NCBI RefSeq assembly: GCF_008905045.1
Contig: NZ_VWMY01000063.1
Coordinates: 1 to 64,000 of the forward strand
DNA from: Streptomyces albicerus
Lineage (GTDB): Bacteria; Actinomycetota; Actinomycetes; Streptomycetales; Streptomycetaceae
Length of the DNA: 64,000 bases
Direction: 5' to 3'
Numbering within the stretch: position 1 is the stretch's first letter; each line of letters starts with the position of its first letter. Of the stretch, positions 33,299-42,463 are shown in pieces. Below the pieces are notes generated by a model. It ran no database searches, was not told where the DNA came from, and saw only the letters and a program-made list of their open reading frames with translations. The translations under genes and the position numbers were made by a program.

Positions 33299-35530
33299 AT
33301 GAGCCAGCCCAATGCCCAGACGCAGGTACAGCACGCGCAGCCGTCCGTCGGTTCCATAGCCGCGCACCGCCCCCACACGGTGGCGGCGAACGTCTCCGAC
33401 CTGGAGCCCGACCTCGACGCCGATCTCGACGCGTACGAGGACTCGGTACAGGACGGTGTCCAGCTCCCGCAGGGCCGTTTCCTGGACCGGGAGCGCAGCT
33501 GGCTCGCGTTCAACGAGCGGGTGCTCGAACTCGCCGAGGACCCGAACACGCCCCTTCTCGAACGGGCGAACTTCCTGGCGATCTTCGCCAGCAACCTGGA
33601 CGAGTTCTTCATGGTCCGCGTGGCCGGCCTGAAGCGCCGCATCGCGACCGGCGTCGCCACCCGGTCCGCCTCCGGGCTCCAGCCCCGTGAGGTGCTGGAG
33701 ATGATCTGGGCCCGCTCCCGCGAGCTCATGGCCCGGCACGCCGCCTGCTACCAGGAGGACGTGGCCCCCCAGCTCGCGGAGGAGGGCATCCACCTCGTCC
33801 GCTGGAGCGAGCTGTCCGAGAAGGAGCAGGCCCGCCTCTTCACGCTCTTCCGCCACCAGATCTTCCCGGTCCTGACCCCGCTGGCGGTCGACCCCGCGCA
33901 CCCCTTCCCGTACATCTCGGGCCTGTCCCTGAACCTGGCCGTGGTCGTACGGAACCCGGTCTCCGGTCACCGCCACTTCGCGCGCGTGAAGGTCCCGCCG
34001 CTGCTCTCCCGCTTCCTGGAGGCCTCCCCGAACCGCTACGTCCCCATCGAGGACGTCATCGCGGCCCACCTGGAGGAGCTCTTCCCGGGCATGGAGGTCC
34101 TGGAGCACCACACGTTCCGCCTCACCCGGAACGAGGACCTGGAGGTCGAGGAGGACGACGCCGAGAACCTGCTCCAGGCCCTGGAGAAGGAGCTCATGCG
34201 GCGCCGCTTCGGCCCGCCGGTGCGCCTGGAGGTCGAGGAGTCCATCGACCGGTACGTACTCGACCTGCTGGTACGGGAGTTGAAGATCGGCGAGGCCGAG
34301 GTGTACCCGCTGCCGGGCCCCCTGGACCTCACCGGCCTGTTCGGCATCGGCAAGCTCGACCGGCCCGAGCTGAAGTACCCGAAGTTCATCGCGGGCACCC
34401 ACCGGGACCTCGCGGAGGTCGAGTCGGCGTCGGCGCCCGACATCTTCGCCGCCCTGCGCGAGCGCGATGTCCTCCTGCACCACCCGTACGACTCCTTCTC
34501 CACCTCCGTCCAGGCGTTCCTGGAGCAGGCGGCGATGGACCCCGACGTCCTGGCCATCAAGCAGACCCTGTACCGGACCTCGGGCGACTCGCCCATAGTC
34601 GACGCCCTCATCGACGCCGCCGAGTCCGGCAAGCAGGTCCTCGTCCTCGTCGAGATCAAGGCACGTTTCGACGAGCAGGCCAACATCAAGTGGGCCCGCA
34701 AGCTGGAGGAGGCGGGCTGCCATGTGGTCTACGGCCTCGTCGGCCTGAAGACCCACTGCAAGCTGTCGCTCGTGGTGCGCCAGGAGGGCGAGACCCTCCG
34801 CCGCTACTGCCACGTCGGCACGGGCAACTACCACCCCAAGACGGCCCGGTTGTACGAGGACCTGGGGCTCCTGACCGCCGACCCGCAGGTCGGCGCGGAC
34901 CTCTCCGACCTCTTCAACCGGCTCTCCGGCTACTCCCGCCGCGAGACGTACCGCCGTCTCCTCGTCGCCCCCAAGTCCCTGCGCGACGGCCTGATCGCCC
35001 GGATCAACAAGGAGGCCCAGCACCACCGTGCCGGACGTCCCGCGTTCGTGCGCATCAAGGTCAACTCGATGGTGGACGAGGCGATCATCGATGCCCTGTA
35101 CCGCGCGTCCCAGACGGGCGTGCCGGTGGAGATCTGGGTGCGCGGAATCTGCGCCGTACGGCCCGGAGTCCCCGGCCTGTCCGAGAACATACGCGTACGG
35201 TCCGTCCTCGGCCGCTTCCTGGAACACTCCCGTGTCTTCGCCTTCGGCAACGGCGGCGAGTCCGAGATCTGGATCGGCAGCGCCGACATGATGCACCGCA
35301 ATCTCGACCGCCGTATCGAAGCCCTGGTCCGGGTCACCGACCCGGCCCACCGGGCGGCCCTCAACCGGCTCCTCGAGACCGGCATGTCCGACACCACTTC
35401 CTCCTGGCACCTCGGTCCCGACGGCGAATGGACCCGGCACGCGAACGACGCCGACGGCCAGCCGCATCGCAACATCCAGGAGATGCTCATAGACGCCCGG
35501 AGGCGCCGGCGTGGCACAGCAACACCTTGA
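33299..35530 (+). CDS. ppk: Polyphosphate kinase 1
   Basis: A 743-residue PPK1 that reversibly makes inorganic polyphosphate from ATP. The domains follow the family: N-terminal (LDRERSWLAFNERVLELAED), head, and two phospholipase-D-like C-terminal domains. The catalytic HxK His is His486 (KTHCKLSLV), followed by YCHVGTGNYHPKTARLYEDLGLLT; the second site is in DMMHRNLDRRIE. The start MSQPNAQTQVQ (GGAAG upstream) is preferred over the ATG at 33152, which has no ribosome site. The CHAD gene overlaps its 3' end by 20 bases, which ties polyphosphate synthesis to a polyphosphate-binding protein. Confidence 0.95.
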   Translation: MSQPNAQTQVQHAQPSVGSIAAHRPHTVAANVSDLEPDLDADLDAYEDSVQDGVQLPQGRFLDRERSWLAFNERVLELAEDPNTPLLERANFLAIFASNLDEFFMVRVAGLKRRIATGVATRSASGLQPREVLEMIWARSRELMARHAACYQEDVAPQLAEEGIHLVRWSELSEKEQARLFTLFRHQIFPVLTPLAVDPAHPFPYISGLSLNLAVVVRNPVSGHRHFARVKVPPLLSRFLEASPNRYVPIEDVIAAHLEELFPGMEVLEHHTFRLTRNEDLEVEEDDAENLLQALEKELMRRRFGPPVRLEVEESIDRYVLDLLVRELKIGEAEVYPLPGPLDLTGLFGIGKLDRPELKYPKFIAGTHRDLAEVESASAPDIFAALRERDVLLHHPYDSFSTSVQAFLEQAAMDPDVLAIKQTLYRTSGDSPIVDALIDAAESGKQVLVLVEIKARFDEQANIKWARKLEEAGCHVVYGLVGLKTHCKLSLVVRQEGETLRRYCHVGTGNYHPKTARLYEDLGLLTADPQVGADLSDLFNRLSGYSRRETYRRLLVAPKSLRDGLIARINKEAQHHRAGRPAFVRIKVNSMVDEAIIDALYRASQTGVPVEIWVRGICAVRPGVPGLSENIRVRSVLGRFLEHSRVFAFGNGGESEIWIGSADMMHRNLDRRIEALVRVTDPAHRAALNRLLETGMSDTTSSWHLGPDGEWTRHANDADGQPHRNIQEMLIDARRRRRGTATP

Positions 35531-36539
35531 CCCCACGGCCGGACCCGTGGCCGGGGACACCCTGGCGGCCTATCTCCAGGGCCAGGCCACGGAGTTCCTG
35601 CGCGCGCTGCGCCAGCACCGCGAGACCGGCGGCGCGACGGGCGGGAACGCGAACGGCTCGGAGGAGACCGTGGACGCGGCGCGCGCGCTGCGCCGCTCGG
35701 CCCGCCGCATCAGCGGCACGCTGCACACCTTCCGGCCCCTGCTCGACGAGGGCTGGTCGGAGGGCATGCGACCCGAACTGGCCTGGCTTTCGGGGACGTT
35801 GGCACGGGAGCACGCCTACGGGGCCCGTCTGGAGCGGCTGTTGGCGGCACTGCACCGCTTGTCGGGCTCGTCGGCGTTCCCGTCCCAGGCCACCTCCGAA
35901 GAGCGGCCGGACAAGGGCAACTTGACGGTCGGCGCGGCCAAGGCGGGTGCCCTCCTGGAGCGCCAGCTGACCCTCGCCCGGACGCGCGCCCACTCCGCCG
36001 CGCTCCAGGCCCTGGGCTCGAGCCGCTTCCACGCCGTCGCCGACAACGTGGCCGTGCTCGCCAGCGAGGTCCCGCTGACCGCGTCCGCGACCACGGCAGG
36101 GCTCAAGCCCCTGGCCGCCGCCGCGGAGGAGCGCCTCTGCGATGCCGTCGCCGGGCTGCCCCTGATCACCGCGGGCCACCCGTACAACGCGGAGGCCCTC
36201 GTCCACGGCCTCTCCGCGGACACGGCTCCGCAGCCCCAGGACGCCCCCTGGCACCAGGTCCGCCTCCTGCTGCGCCTGCACCGCTACGCCCGGGAGGTCC
36301 TGTTCGGCGACGAAACCCCCGTGGACGTACGCCTGTTGAACGCGGGCCAGGCCCTGGACCGGCACCGGGACGCGGCGGAGGCGGCCGCGGCGGCGGCCTC
36401 CGCGGCCCGCACCCCGCGGATCGCCCCGGCGACGGCGTACGCGCTCGGGGTACTCCACGCGGATCAGCGACACGAGGTGGAAGCGGCCCGATTCGCCTTC
36501 CAGCGGGTCTGGCTGAGGGAGACGGTCGGTACTCCGTAA
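35511..36539 (+). CDS. CHAD-domain protein, polyphosphate-associated
   Basis: A 342-residue all-helical CHAD protein, GTG start with GGAGGC upstream inside ppk. Conserved Arg/His/Lys positions are seen in ALRRSARRISGTLHTFRPLLDEGW, EHAYGARLERLL and HRYAREVLFGDETP. CHAD domains bind polyphosphate, so a role in locating or controlling polyphosphate is likely. The 20-base overlap with ppk implies coupled translation. The nudix gene follows 35 bases on. Confidence 0.92.
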   Translation: MAQQHLDPTAGPVAGDTLAAYLQGQATEFLRALRQHRETGGATGGNANGSEETVDAARALRRSARRISGTLHTFRPLLDEGWSEGMRPELAWLSGTLAREHAYGARLERLLAALHRLSGSSAFPSQATSEERPDKGNLTVGAAKAGALLERQLTLARTRAHSAALQALGSSRFHAVADNVAVLASEVPLTASATTAGLKPLAAAAEERLCDAVAGLPLITAGHPYNAEALVHGLSADTAPQPQDAPWHQVRLLLRLHRYAREVLFGDETPVDVRLLNAGQALDRHRDAAEAAAAAASAARTPRIAPATAYALGVLHADQRHEVEAARFAFQRVWLRETVGTP

Positions 36540-36574
36540 CCGACGGAGGCCCCGTACACGCGAGGGGAGGCCCT

Positions 36575-36997
36575 GTGCACGCGATGAACGGCGATCCCGT
36601 ACTGGCGGCGGGCTGTGTCCTGTGGCGGCACTCGCCGGTCGACGGCGAGCTGGAGATCTGCCTGGTCCACAGGCCGAAGTACGACGACTGGTCGCATCCG
36701 AAGGGCAAGTTGAAGCGCGGCGAGGCTCCGCTGGACTGCGCGGTCCGCGAGGTCGAGGAGGAGACCGGCCACCGCTGCGTCCCGGGCCCACAACTGGCCA
36801 CGCTCCACTACATGGCGAACGGCCGCCCCAAGCGGGTGAGTTACTGGGCGGCCCAGGCGACCGAGGGCCACTTCACGCCCAACCGCGAGGTCGACCGCGT
36901 CCGTTGGCTCCCCCCGGCGGCGGCCCGCGAACGCGTCACCCAGATGCGCGACCAGGGGCTGGTCGACGAGCTGCTGGCGGTCCTGCGGCACGCGTGA
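36575..36997 (+). CDS. Nudix hydrolase
   Basis: A 140-residue protein with the full Nudix box GKLKRGEAPLDCAVREVEEETG (about 46-68). It hydrolyses a nucleoside-diphosphate-linked substrate, perhaps 8-oxo-GTP or diadenosine/inositol polyphosphate. Position after ppk and CHAD hints at a polyphosphate or phosphate link. A GAGGGGAGG ribosome site precedes the GTG at 36575; the ATG at 36584 is a second choice. Confidence 0.93.
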   Translation: MHAMNGDPVLAAGCVLWRHSPVDGELEICLVHRPKYDDWSHPKGKLKRGEAPLDCAVREVEEETGHRCVPGPQLATLHYMANGRPKRVSYWAAQATEGHFTPNREVDRVRWLPPAAARERVTQMRDQGLVDELLAVLRHA

Positions 36998-37165
36998 GAT
37001 CCGACCTCGGACACGGTCCGTCGAACACAAGTGACGGAACGGTTAACACCGCCGGAACGATCTTTCCGCGCCGTTCTCTGTGACTCCTGTGAATGTTGAG
37101 ATGTGAGTGCACCACCTGGCACGAGCACCCCAACTCGCCTTACTCACTGAGGAGTTGCCAGCACG

Positions 37166-37585
37166 ATGCACATCAAGAGAAGCGCCGCCCTTGTCGTGGC
37201 CGCCGCGGCGATCGCGACCGGCGTGAGCATGGCCCCGGCCGCCGCCGCCCAGAACAACGGCGTATGCACCACCAGCGTGAGCTCCAACCTCTTCGGCGAG
37301 CTCTGTCTGTACTACAACTCCGGCCTGAGCGGCTCCCACGCCGACTTCAACGTGCCCACCAGGGACCACGCCGGCTACGTCTTCAGCTCCAGCGGCGCGG
37401 GCCAGGGCCAGCAGGTGAAGAACAACGCCGCGGGGGCCACGAACCTCGACACCGAGTGCACGGCGAGCGTCTACTTCAACAGCGGATGGAGCGGGGTCGC
37501 CGACTACATCCCGGCGAGGTCGTCCGTGGAGCGCTTCGTCCGCGTCTACAACGAGAACGCCTCCAACCACTGGGAGTGCCCGTGA
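37166..37585 (+). CDS. Secreted peptidase-inhibitor I36-type protein
   Basis: A 139-residue exported protein: signal peptide to about residue 28 (LVVAAAAIATGVSMAPAAAA), then a beta/gamma-crystallin-like domain with CLYYNSGLSGSHADFN and VYFNSGWSGVADYIP, the paired repeats of the I36 (SMI) family of metalloprotease inhibitors. Four Cys could form disulfides. It overlaps the next gene by 4 nt (GTGA). It may protect the colony from proteases; the target is unknown. Confidence 0.85.
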   Translation: MHIKRSAALVVAAAAIATGVSMAPAAAAQNNGVCTTSVSSNLFGELCLYYNSGLSGSHADFNVPTRDHAGYVFSSSGAGQGQQVKNNAAGATNLDTECTASVYFNSGWSGVADYIPARSSVERFVRVYNENASNHWECP

Positions 37586-38604
37586 CCCAGCGGCCGCGGG
37601 GGCGAGCGATCGCCCCCGCGGCCGCGGCCGTCGGCGCCCTGCTGCTGACGTCCTGCGGCGGCGGCTCCGGCTCGCCGGAGAACACCACCCCGAAGCCCGG
37701 CCCCTCGGTAGAGGTGAAGCTGCGGGCACCGCTCCTCCAACGCCCCGTCGACCAGGCCCGGTTGCTCCCCTCCGAGCTGGCCGCCGTCGGCCGCGCCGAG
37801 CTGATCACCCGGGCCGCCTGCATGCGCCGCTACGGATTCGACTACCGCGTCGACTTCACCAAGAGCCTGCACGCCACGCTCCCCGACCGCTCGTACGGCG
37901 TGATGTCCGAGGAGCAGGCGAGCCGGTACGGCTACCACATGGCCCCGGACGTCGACCCGCGCGTACCGGCGAACCAGGAGAAGCAGACCGACCTGGTCAG
38001 CGCCGAGAAGGCCCGCACCGCCGAGGACCGCAGAGTCGAGCACCTCCTCCTCTACGGCAGCGAGTCCGACCGGATCACCGACGCCGACATCCAGCGCGGC
38101 GAGAGCGCGCGGCCGCGGGCCGAGGCGAAGGTCATCGGCGAGTACAAGGGCAAGCCCGTACGCGAGGGCGGCTGCTACGAGGAGGCGCGCACCGCGATCG
38201 TCGGCGACGGCGGCTCCGAGCGCAATCCGGTCGCCATGGGCATCTACCTCAGGTCCTTCGACGAGGCCAGGAAGGACCCCGAGGTCCGCAAGGTCGTCAA
38301 GGCCTGGTCGTCGTGCATGGCGCGCAGGGGATACGAGTACGACACCCCTCTCGACGCCGGAAACGACCTGCCCACGGCCAGGAAACCGGCCCCCGACGCC
38401 CACGAGAAGAAGGTCGCCCTCGCGGACATCGCCTGCAAGAACGACACCTCGCTGATCCGCGTCTGGTCGACGGTCGAGGCCCGCTACGAGCAGCGCGCGA
38501 TGGCGAAGGAGAAGAAGGCGATCGCCGCGGAGACCGAGCGGAAGCGGGGCATGGTCCGCCGTGCGCTCGCCGTGCTGGGGTCGACCGAGGGCGCCGCGGA
38601 CTAG
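37582..38604 (+). CDS. Lipoprotein of unknown function
   Basis: A 340-residue protein, GTG start overlapping the inhibitor stop. It has a signal with lipobox ALLLTSC (Cys about 24) followed by a GGGSGSPENTT linker. The remainder is hydrophilic and helical, with pairs of Cys at ITRAACMRRYGF, GGCYEEAR, WSSCMARRGYEY and IACKND. Such Cys-pair lipoproteins are common in Streptomyces and have no known role. Translational coupling with the I36 inhibitor suggests joint action at the cell surface. Confidence 0.8.
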   Translation: MTQRPRGRAIAPAAAAVGALLLTSCGGGSGSPENTTPKPGPSVEVKLRAPLLQRPVDQARLLPSELAAVGRAELITRAACMRRYGFDYRVDFTKSLHATLPDRSYGVMSEEQASRYGYHMAPDVDPRVPANQEKQTDLVSAEKARTAEDRRVEHLLLYGSESDRITDADIQRGESARPRAEAKVIGEYKGKPVREGGCYEEARTAIVGDGGSERNPVAMGIYLRSFDEARKDPEVRKVVKAWSSCMARRGYEYDTPLDAGNDLPTARKPAPDAHEKKVALADIACKNDTSLIRVWSTVEARYEQRAMAKEKKAIAAETERKRGMVRRALAVLGSTEGAAD

Positions 38605-38649
38605 CCGCGGATTCAGACGCGGATTTCAGCCGCGGCTAGAGGTCACGCG

Positions 38650-38823
38650 TCAGGGCGGAGCCGTTAAGTGCCCCTCCGCGTCGGAGCGGGCGAGGCTGCG
38701 GGCGCGGCGGGCCGGGCCTCTCCAGCCACAGGAACAGCGTGCCAGGCAGAAACGGCCCTGTTCGACCGTCGTCGTGCGGTGTCTCGGTAGATCGGTGTGC
38801 TCGTACTGCGCCACGCCAACCAC
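38650..38823 (-). CDS. Small CxC-motif protein
   Basis: A 57-residue protein ending LTAPP. It carries FCLARCSCGWRGPARRARSLARSDAEGH, a motif I have seen as a stand-alone small protein in Streptomyces. The Cys triad might bind a metal. AAGGG lies before the GTG at 38823; a second GTG at 38814 (AQYEHTDL) is possible. It is convergent with the lipoprotein gene. The function is unknown. Confidence 0.55.
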   Translation of the reverse strand: MVGVAQYEHTDLPRHRTTTVEQGRFCLARCSCGWRGPARRARSLARSDAEGHLTAPP

Positions 38824-38971
38824 GGTACCGACCCTTGCCGCTGTGACATAAGCAGCCGCACCGCGGGCTTCCCCGGGCAGTGCCCCGGCGTGACAACACC
38901 CCCCACCCGTCGTTAAGCGGAACGACAGGAGGCCCGCGTAAGGAGACGGCCCGGCTGGGGGTAGGCAGGCG

Positions 38972-39811
38972 ATGGTGGAGCGGCAGCAAAGGCGCAGGGG
39001 CGGTGCGGTCGCCCTGGCCGCCGCGGCGGCGGGGGTGATGGTCTGCACTGCCGGATGCTCGGGAAGCGGGGCCGCCGCCGAGGACGCGCGAGCCGCCCGG
39101 GACCCGGTCGAGACGCTCCGCCAGGCCGCCGGGAACCTGGTGGGCGCGGGCAGTTCCAAGGCCCGTACGTCGATGGAGATGGCCATCGGCGGCACCCGCG
39201 TGACCATCCGCGGCGAGGGTGTCTACGACTACGGGGACCAGATGGGCCGCCTGAAGGTGCTCCTCCCCCAGGACCCGGCCGGCACCGACCAGCACCGCCC
39301 GATCACCGAACTCCTCGCGCCGGGCGCCCTCTACATGAAGAACCGCGGCGCCGGCGTCCCGGCGGACAAGTGGGTACGCGTCGACACGGCCACGCTCTCC
39401 GACGGGAACCTGGTCACGGGCGGTGCGACCGACCCGTTCGCCGCCGCCGAGCTGCTCCGGGGCACGCGAAAGGCGACGTACGTGGGGAAGACGTCCGTCG
39501 CGGGCACTCCCGTGCGGCACTACCGCGGGACCGCCGACCTCGGCGCGGCCGCACGCGGCGCCTCGGCCGGCAACCGGGCGTCCCTGCAGGCGGCGGCGAA
39601 GGGCTTCGCCACGACGGCGGTCCCCTTCGACGCCTACCTCGACGACCAGGGACGTCTGCGCAAGGTCCGCCACCGGTTCAGCTTCGTGAACGGGCAGCAG
39701 AAGGGCACGGTCGCGGTCTCCTCCACGACCTTGCTGTACGACTTCGGGGCCCCCGTCGACGTACGGCTGCCGGACGCGAAGGACATCTTCGCCGGGCGGA
39801 TCGCCGAGTAG
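38972..39811 (+). CDS. Lipoprotein, LolA/LppX-like
   Basis: A 279-residue protein with signal and lipobox TAGC (Cys about 29). The exported domain (VETLRQAAGNLVGAGSSKARTSMEM, ITELLAPGALYMKNRG, VAGTPVRHYRGTADLGAA, FDAYLDDQGRLRKVRHRFS) has the pattern of the LppX/LprG-like half-barrel lipid-carrier lipoproteins. It is probably anchored outside the membrane and binds a lipid or lipid-linked molecule. The specific ligand is unknown. Confidence 0.8.
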   Translation: MVERQQRRRGGAVALAAAAAGVMVCTAGCSGSGAAAEDARAARDPVETLRQAAGNLVGAGSSKARTSMEMAIGGTRVTIRGEGVYDYGDQMGRLKVLLPQDPAGTDQHRPITELLAPGALYMKNRGAGVPADKWVRVDTATLSDGNLVTGGATDPFAAAELLRGTRKATYVGKTSVAGTPVRHYRGTADLGAAARGASAGNRASLQAAAKGFATTAVPFDAYLDDQGRLRKVRHRFSFVNGQQKGTVAVSSTTLLYDFGAPVDVRLPDAKDIFAGRIAE

Positions 39812-39947
39812 CGGAACGACGGAGAACGGCAGAGGGACCGGACGGCGGGAGGCCGGAATGTGCGGGGCCGGAAATGGTCCGTTGGTGCCATGCGCTGTCC
39901 GTAGGCCGCTCCCTACTCTAGGAAGTCGGTGACGGCAGGAAGAGGTG

Positions 39948-40142
39948 ATGCACGTGGCTCCGGCGCGCGGTACGGCAGTTCAGGACCACGTGGCCCTCGC
40001 CGAGATCGAGCTGTGCGGCGACCTGATCATCGCTGCCTCGACCGCCCGCGAGGACCGGCTCAGCCCGGACCGTATCGACGAGGTGCTGAAGTTGGCAGAA
40101 GAACGCTTCCTAGAGGAACACGGAGCGGACGCCGACGAGTGA
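39948..40142 (+). CDS. Small conserved hypothetical protein
   Basis: A 64-residue soluble protein (HVAPARGTAVQDHVALAEIELCGDLIIAASTAREDRLSPDRIDEVLKLAEERF) that looks helical, with a single Cys. The codon bias is strongly GC3, and AGGAAGAGG lies just upstream. A GTG at 39954 could also serve as start and is better spaced from AAGAGG. No function is known. Confidence 0.7.
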   Translation: MHVAPARGTAVQDHVALAEIELCGDLIIAASTAREDRLSPDRIDEVLKLAEERFLEEHGADADE

Positions 40143-40158
40143 CACCGGTCGCGGGCAG

Positions 40159-40200
40159 GCGCCCCTTCAGGGGCGCGAGGAACTGCGCGACCAGCCGACG
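40159..40200. repeat. Dispersed intergenic repeat, family A
   Basis: Hairpin GCGCCCC-TTCA-GGGGCGC (40159-40176), followed by AGGAACTGCGCGACCAGCCG. The orientation is opposite to the copies at 7844 and 32996. It lies between the 3' ends of the small hypothetical gene and csoR. Confidence 0.75.
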
Positions 40201-40248
40201 ACAACCCGCAGACAACGCACAAGCCTTACCGGTTCCACCCCCGGAGGG

Positions 40249-40620
40249 TCACGTACGCAGGAGCCGTCCGATCGCCTTCGTGGCCTCCTCCACCTTGGCG
40301 TCGACCTCCGCGCCGCCCTTGACGGCCGCGTCCGCGACGCAGTGACGCAGGTGCTCCTCGAGGAGCTGGAGGGCGAAGGACTGGAGGGCCTTCGTGGAGG
40401 CGGAGACCTGGGTGAGTATGTCGATGCAGTAGACGTCCTCGTCGACCATGCGCTGCAGGCCACGGATCTGGCCCTCGATCCGGCGCAGCCGCTTGAGGTG
40501 CTCGTCCTTCTGCTTGTGGTAGCCGTGGATCCCGCGGTCGTGATCGGTCACGATCTCCTGGGCTCCGGCCTCCTGGACCTCTCCGGAGGGCGCCGTCGCG
40601 CCGGCCTCGGTGGTCGTCAT
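40249..40620 (-). CDS. csoR: Copper-sensing repressor CsoR
   Basis: A 123-residue all-helical repressor of the CsoR/RcnR family that releases DNA on binding Cu(I). The Cu ligands are seen as Cys in DVYCIDILTQ and His and Cys in EEHLRHC. An early basic helix (HLKRLRRIEGQIRGLQRMV) contacts DNA. An N-terminal extension of about 35 residues precedes the core. No copZ/copA partner is adjacent; the operator-like site just upstream suggests autorepression, and other targets must lie elsewhere. Confidence 0.93.
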   Translation of the reverse strand: MTTTEAGATAPSGEVQEAGAQEIVTDHDRGIHGYHKQKDEHLKRLRRIEGQIRGLQRMVDEDVYCIDILTQVSASTKALQSFALQLLEEHLRHCVADAAVKGGAEVDAKVEEATKAIGRLLRT

Positions 40621-40639
40621 CGCGTCCTCCTGCTGACTG

Positions 40640-40656
40640 ATACCCCTACTGGGTAT
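40640..40656. promoter_or_regulatory. Probable CsoR operator
   Basis: ATACCCCTACTGGGTAT is a near-perfect dyad with ACCC/GGGT arms, 20 bases before the csoR start. CsoR operators are of this type (C/G-tract dyads flanked by TA). A further GGGTAT half lies at 40675-40680. Copper-dependent autoregulation is inferred. Confidence 0.7.
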
Positions 40657-40823
40657 ATGGTAACGAACTTTGCTGGGTATAGGGCCCTTGGGCAACGTCC
40701 TCGAAGGACCCCGTGCTGATCACTTTGCCCGATGGGCGACACTGGTGGGCGGCCGGTTAGCCGTGGCCGGATGATGCACCTAGCATCAGCCTGACTGAAA
40801 CCGAAGCAATCCGAGGACCCCAC

Positions 40824-41444
40824 GTGCGATTTCGTCTGACCCCCAGGGAGACGAGCTTCTACGACATGTTCGCCGCATCCGCGGACAACATCGTCACGGG
40901 CTCGAAACTCCTGATGGAACTGCTCGGGGCGGACTCGTCCGGCCGGGCCGAGATCGCAGAGCGTATGCGGGCCGCTGAACACGCCGGTGACGATGCCACT
41001 CACGCGATCTTCCACCAGCTGAACTCCTCGTTCATCACGCCGTTCGACCGTGAGGACATCTACAACCTCGCCTCGTCCCTCGACGACATCATGGACTTCA
41101 TGGAGGAGGCCGTCGACCTGGTTGTCCTCTATAACGTCGAGGACCTGCCGAAGGGCGTCGAGCAGCAGATCGAGGTACTGGCGCGGGCGGCCGAGCTGAC
41201 CGCGGAGGCCATGCCGAACCTTCGCACCATGGACAACCTCACCGAGTACTGGATCGAGGTCAACCGCCTCGAGAACCAGGCCGACCAGATCCACCGCAAG
41301 CTGCTGGCCATGCTCTTCAACGGCAAGTACGAAGCCATCGAGGTACTGAAGCTCAAGCAGATCGTCGACGTCCTGGAAGAGGCCGCCGACGCCTTCGAGC
41401 ACGTGGCCAACACGGTGGAGACCATCGCGGTCAAGGAGTCCTGA
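40824..41444 (+). CDS. DUF47 (PhoU-like) protein
   Basis: A 206-residue helical protein of the DUF47 family (TPRETSFYDMFAASADNIVTGS, FDREDIYNLASSLDDIMDFMEEAVD, LEDAFEHVANTVETI-type ends), structurally like PhoU. It precedes the Pit transporter gene by 7 bases, the usual actinobacterial arrangement, and is thought to control or gate Pit. No PHO box was found in the 203-base csoR-DUF47 spacer. Confidence 0.92.
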   Translation: MRFRLTPRETSFYDMFAASADNIVTGSKLLMELLGADSSGRAEIAERMRAAEHAGDDATHAIFHQLNSSFITPFDREDIYNLASSLDDIMDFMEEAVDLVVLYNVEDLPKGVEQQIEVLARAAELTAEAMPNLRTMDNLTEYWIEVNRLENQADQIHRKLLAMLFNGKYEAIEVLKLKQIVDVLEEAADAFEHVANTVETIAVKES

Positions 41445-41451
41445 CCCCTTC

Positions 41452-42450
41452 ATGGACACCTTCGCCTTGATCGTGACCATCGGCGTCGCGCTCGGATTCA
41501 CCTACACCAACGGCTTCCACGATTCGGCCAACGCCATCGCCACGTCCGTGTCCACGCGCGCGCTGACGCCGCGTGCGGCGCTCGCGATGGCCGCGGTGAT
41601 GAACCTCGCCGGCGCGTTCCTCGGCAGCGGGGTCGCCAAGACCGTCAGTGAGGGCCTGATCGAGACACCGCACGGCAACAGGGGCATGTGGATCCTGTTC
41701 GCCGCCCTGGTGGGCGCGATCGTGTGGAACCTGATCACCTGGTACTTCGGCCTGCCCTCGTCCTCCTCGCACGCGCTGTTCGGCGGCATGGTGGGCGCGG
41801 CGCTCGCGGGCGGCATCGGTGTGATCTGGTCCGGCGTCCTGGAGAAGGTCGTCATCCCGATGTTCGTCTCCCCGGTCGTCGGCATGCTCGCCGGATACCT
41901 GGTGATGTGCGCGATCATGTGGATCTTCCGCCGCTCCAACCCCCACAAGGCGAAGCGCGGTTTCCGTATCGCGCAGACCGTGTCGGCGGCCGGTATGGCC
42001 CTCGGTCACGGCCTCCAGGACGCCCAGAAGACGATGGGCATCGTGGTGATGGCGCTGGTCATCGCGGATGTGGAGGACGCGGGTGATCCGATCCCGGTGT
42101 GGGTCAAGATCGCGTGTGCGGTGATGCTGTCCCTGGGCACGTATGCGGGTGGCTGGCGGATCATGCGTACGCTGGGTCGCAAGATCATTGAGCTCGACCC
42201 CCCGCAGGGTTTCGCGGCCGAGACCACGGGTGCGTCCATCATGTTCACGACGGCGTTTCTCTTCCACGCGCCCATCTCCACGACCCACGTCATCACCTCC
42301 GCCATCATGGGCGTCGGTGCCACGAAGCGTGTGAACGCGGTCCGCTGGGGTGTCGCCAAGAACATCGTCCTCGGCTGGTTCATCACCATGCCGGCGGCGG
42401 CGCTCGTCGCGGCGACGAGCTTCTGGATCGTGAACCTGGCGTTCCTGTAG
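41452..42450 (+). CDS. pit: Low-affinity phosphate transporter, Pit family
   Basis: A 332-residue membrane protein with about ten segments. The two Pit signatures are present: GFTYTNGFHDSANAIATSVSTRAL near the start and APISTTHVITSAIMGVGATKR near the end. It is expected to cotransport metal-phosphate with protons. It is cotranscribed with the DUF47 gene and convergent with the high-affinity pst operon, which lies 272 bases away across a terminator pair. Confidence 0.95.
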   Translation: MDTFALIVTIGVALGFTYTNGFHDSANAIATSVSTRALTPRAALAMAAVMNLAGAFLGSGVAKTVSEGLIETPHGNRGMWILFAALVGAIVWNLITWYFGLPSSSSHALFGGMVGAALAGGIGVIWSGVLEKVVIPMFVSPVVGMLAGYLVMCAIMWIFRRSNPHKAKRGFRIAQTVSAAGMALGHGLQDAQKTMGIVVMALVIADVEDAGDPIPVWVKIACAVMLSLGTYAGGWRIMRTLGRKIIELDPPQGFAAETTGASIMFTTAFLFHAPISTTHVITSAIMGVGATKRVNAVRWGVAKNIVLGWFITMPAAALVAATSFWIVNLAFL

Positions 42451-42463
42451 GGGCCGGGCCTGT

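Noticed and set aside
40700..40823. PHO box for DUF47-pit, and likewise 32968-33298 for ppk
   Set aside because: I looked for repeated GTTCACC-type units on both strands in both regions and saw none convincing.
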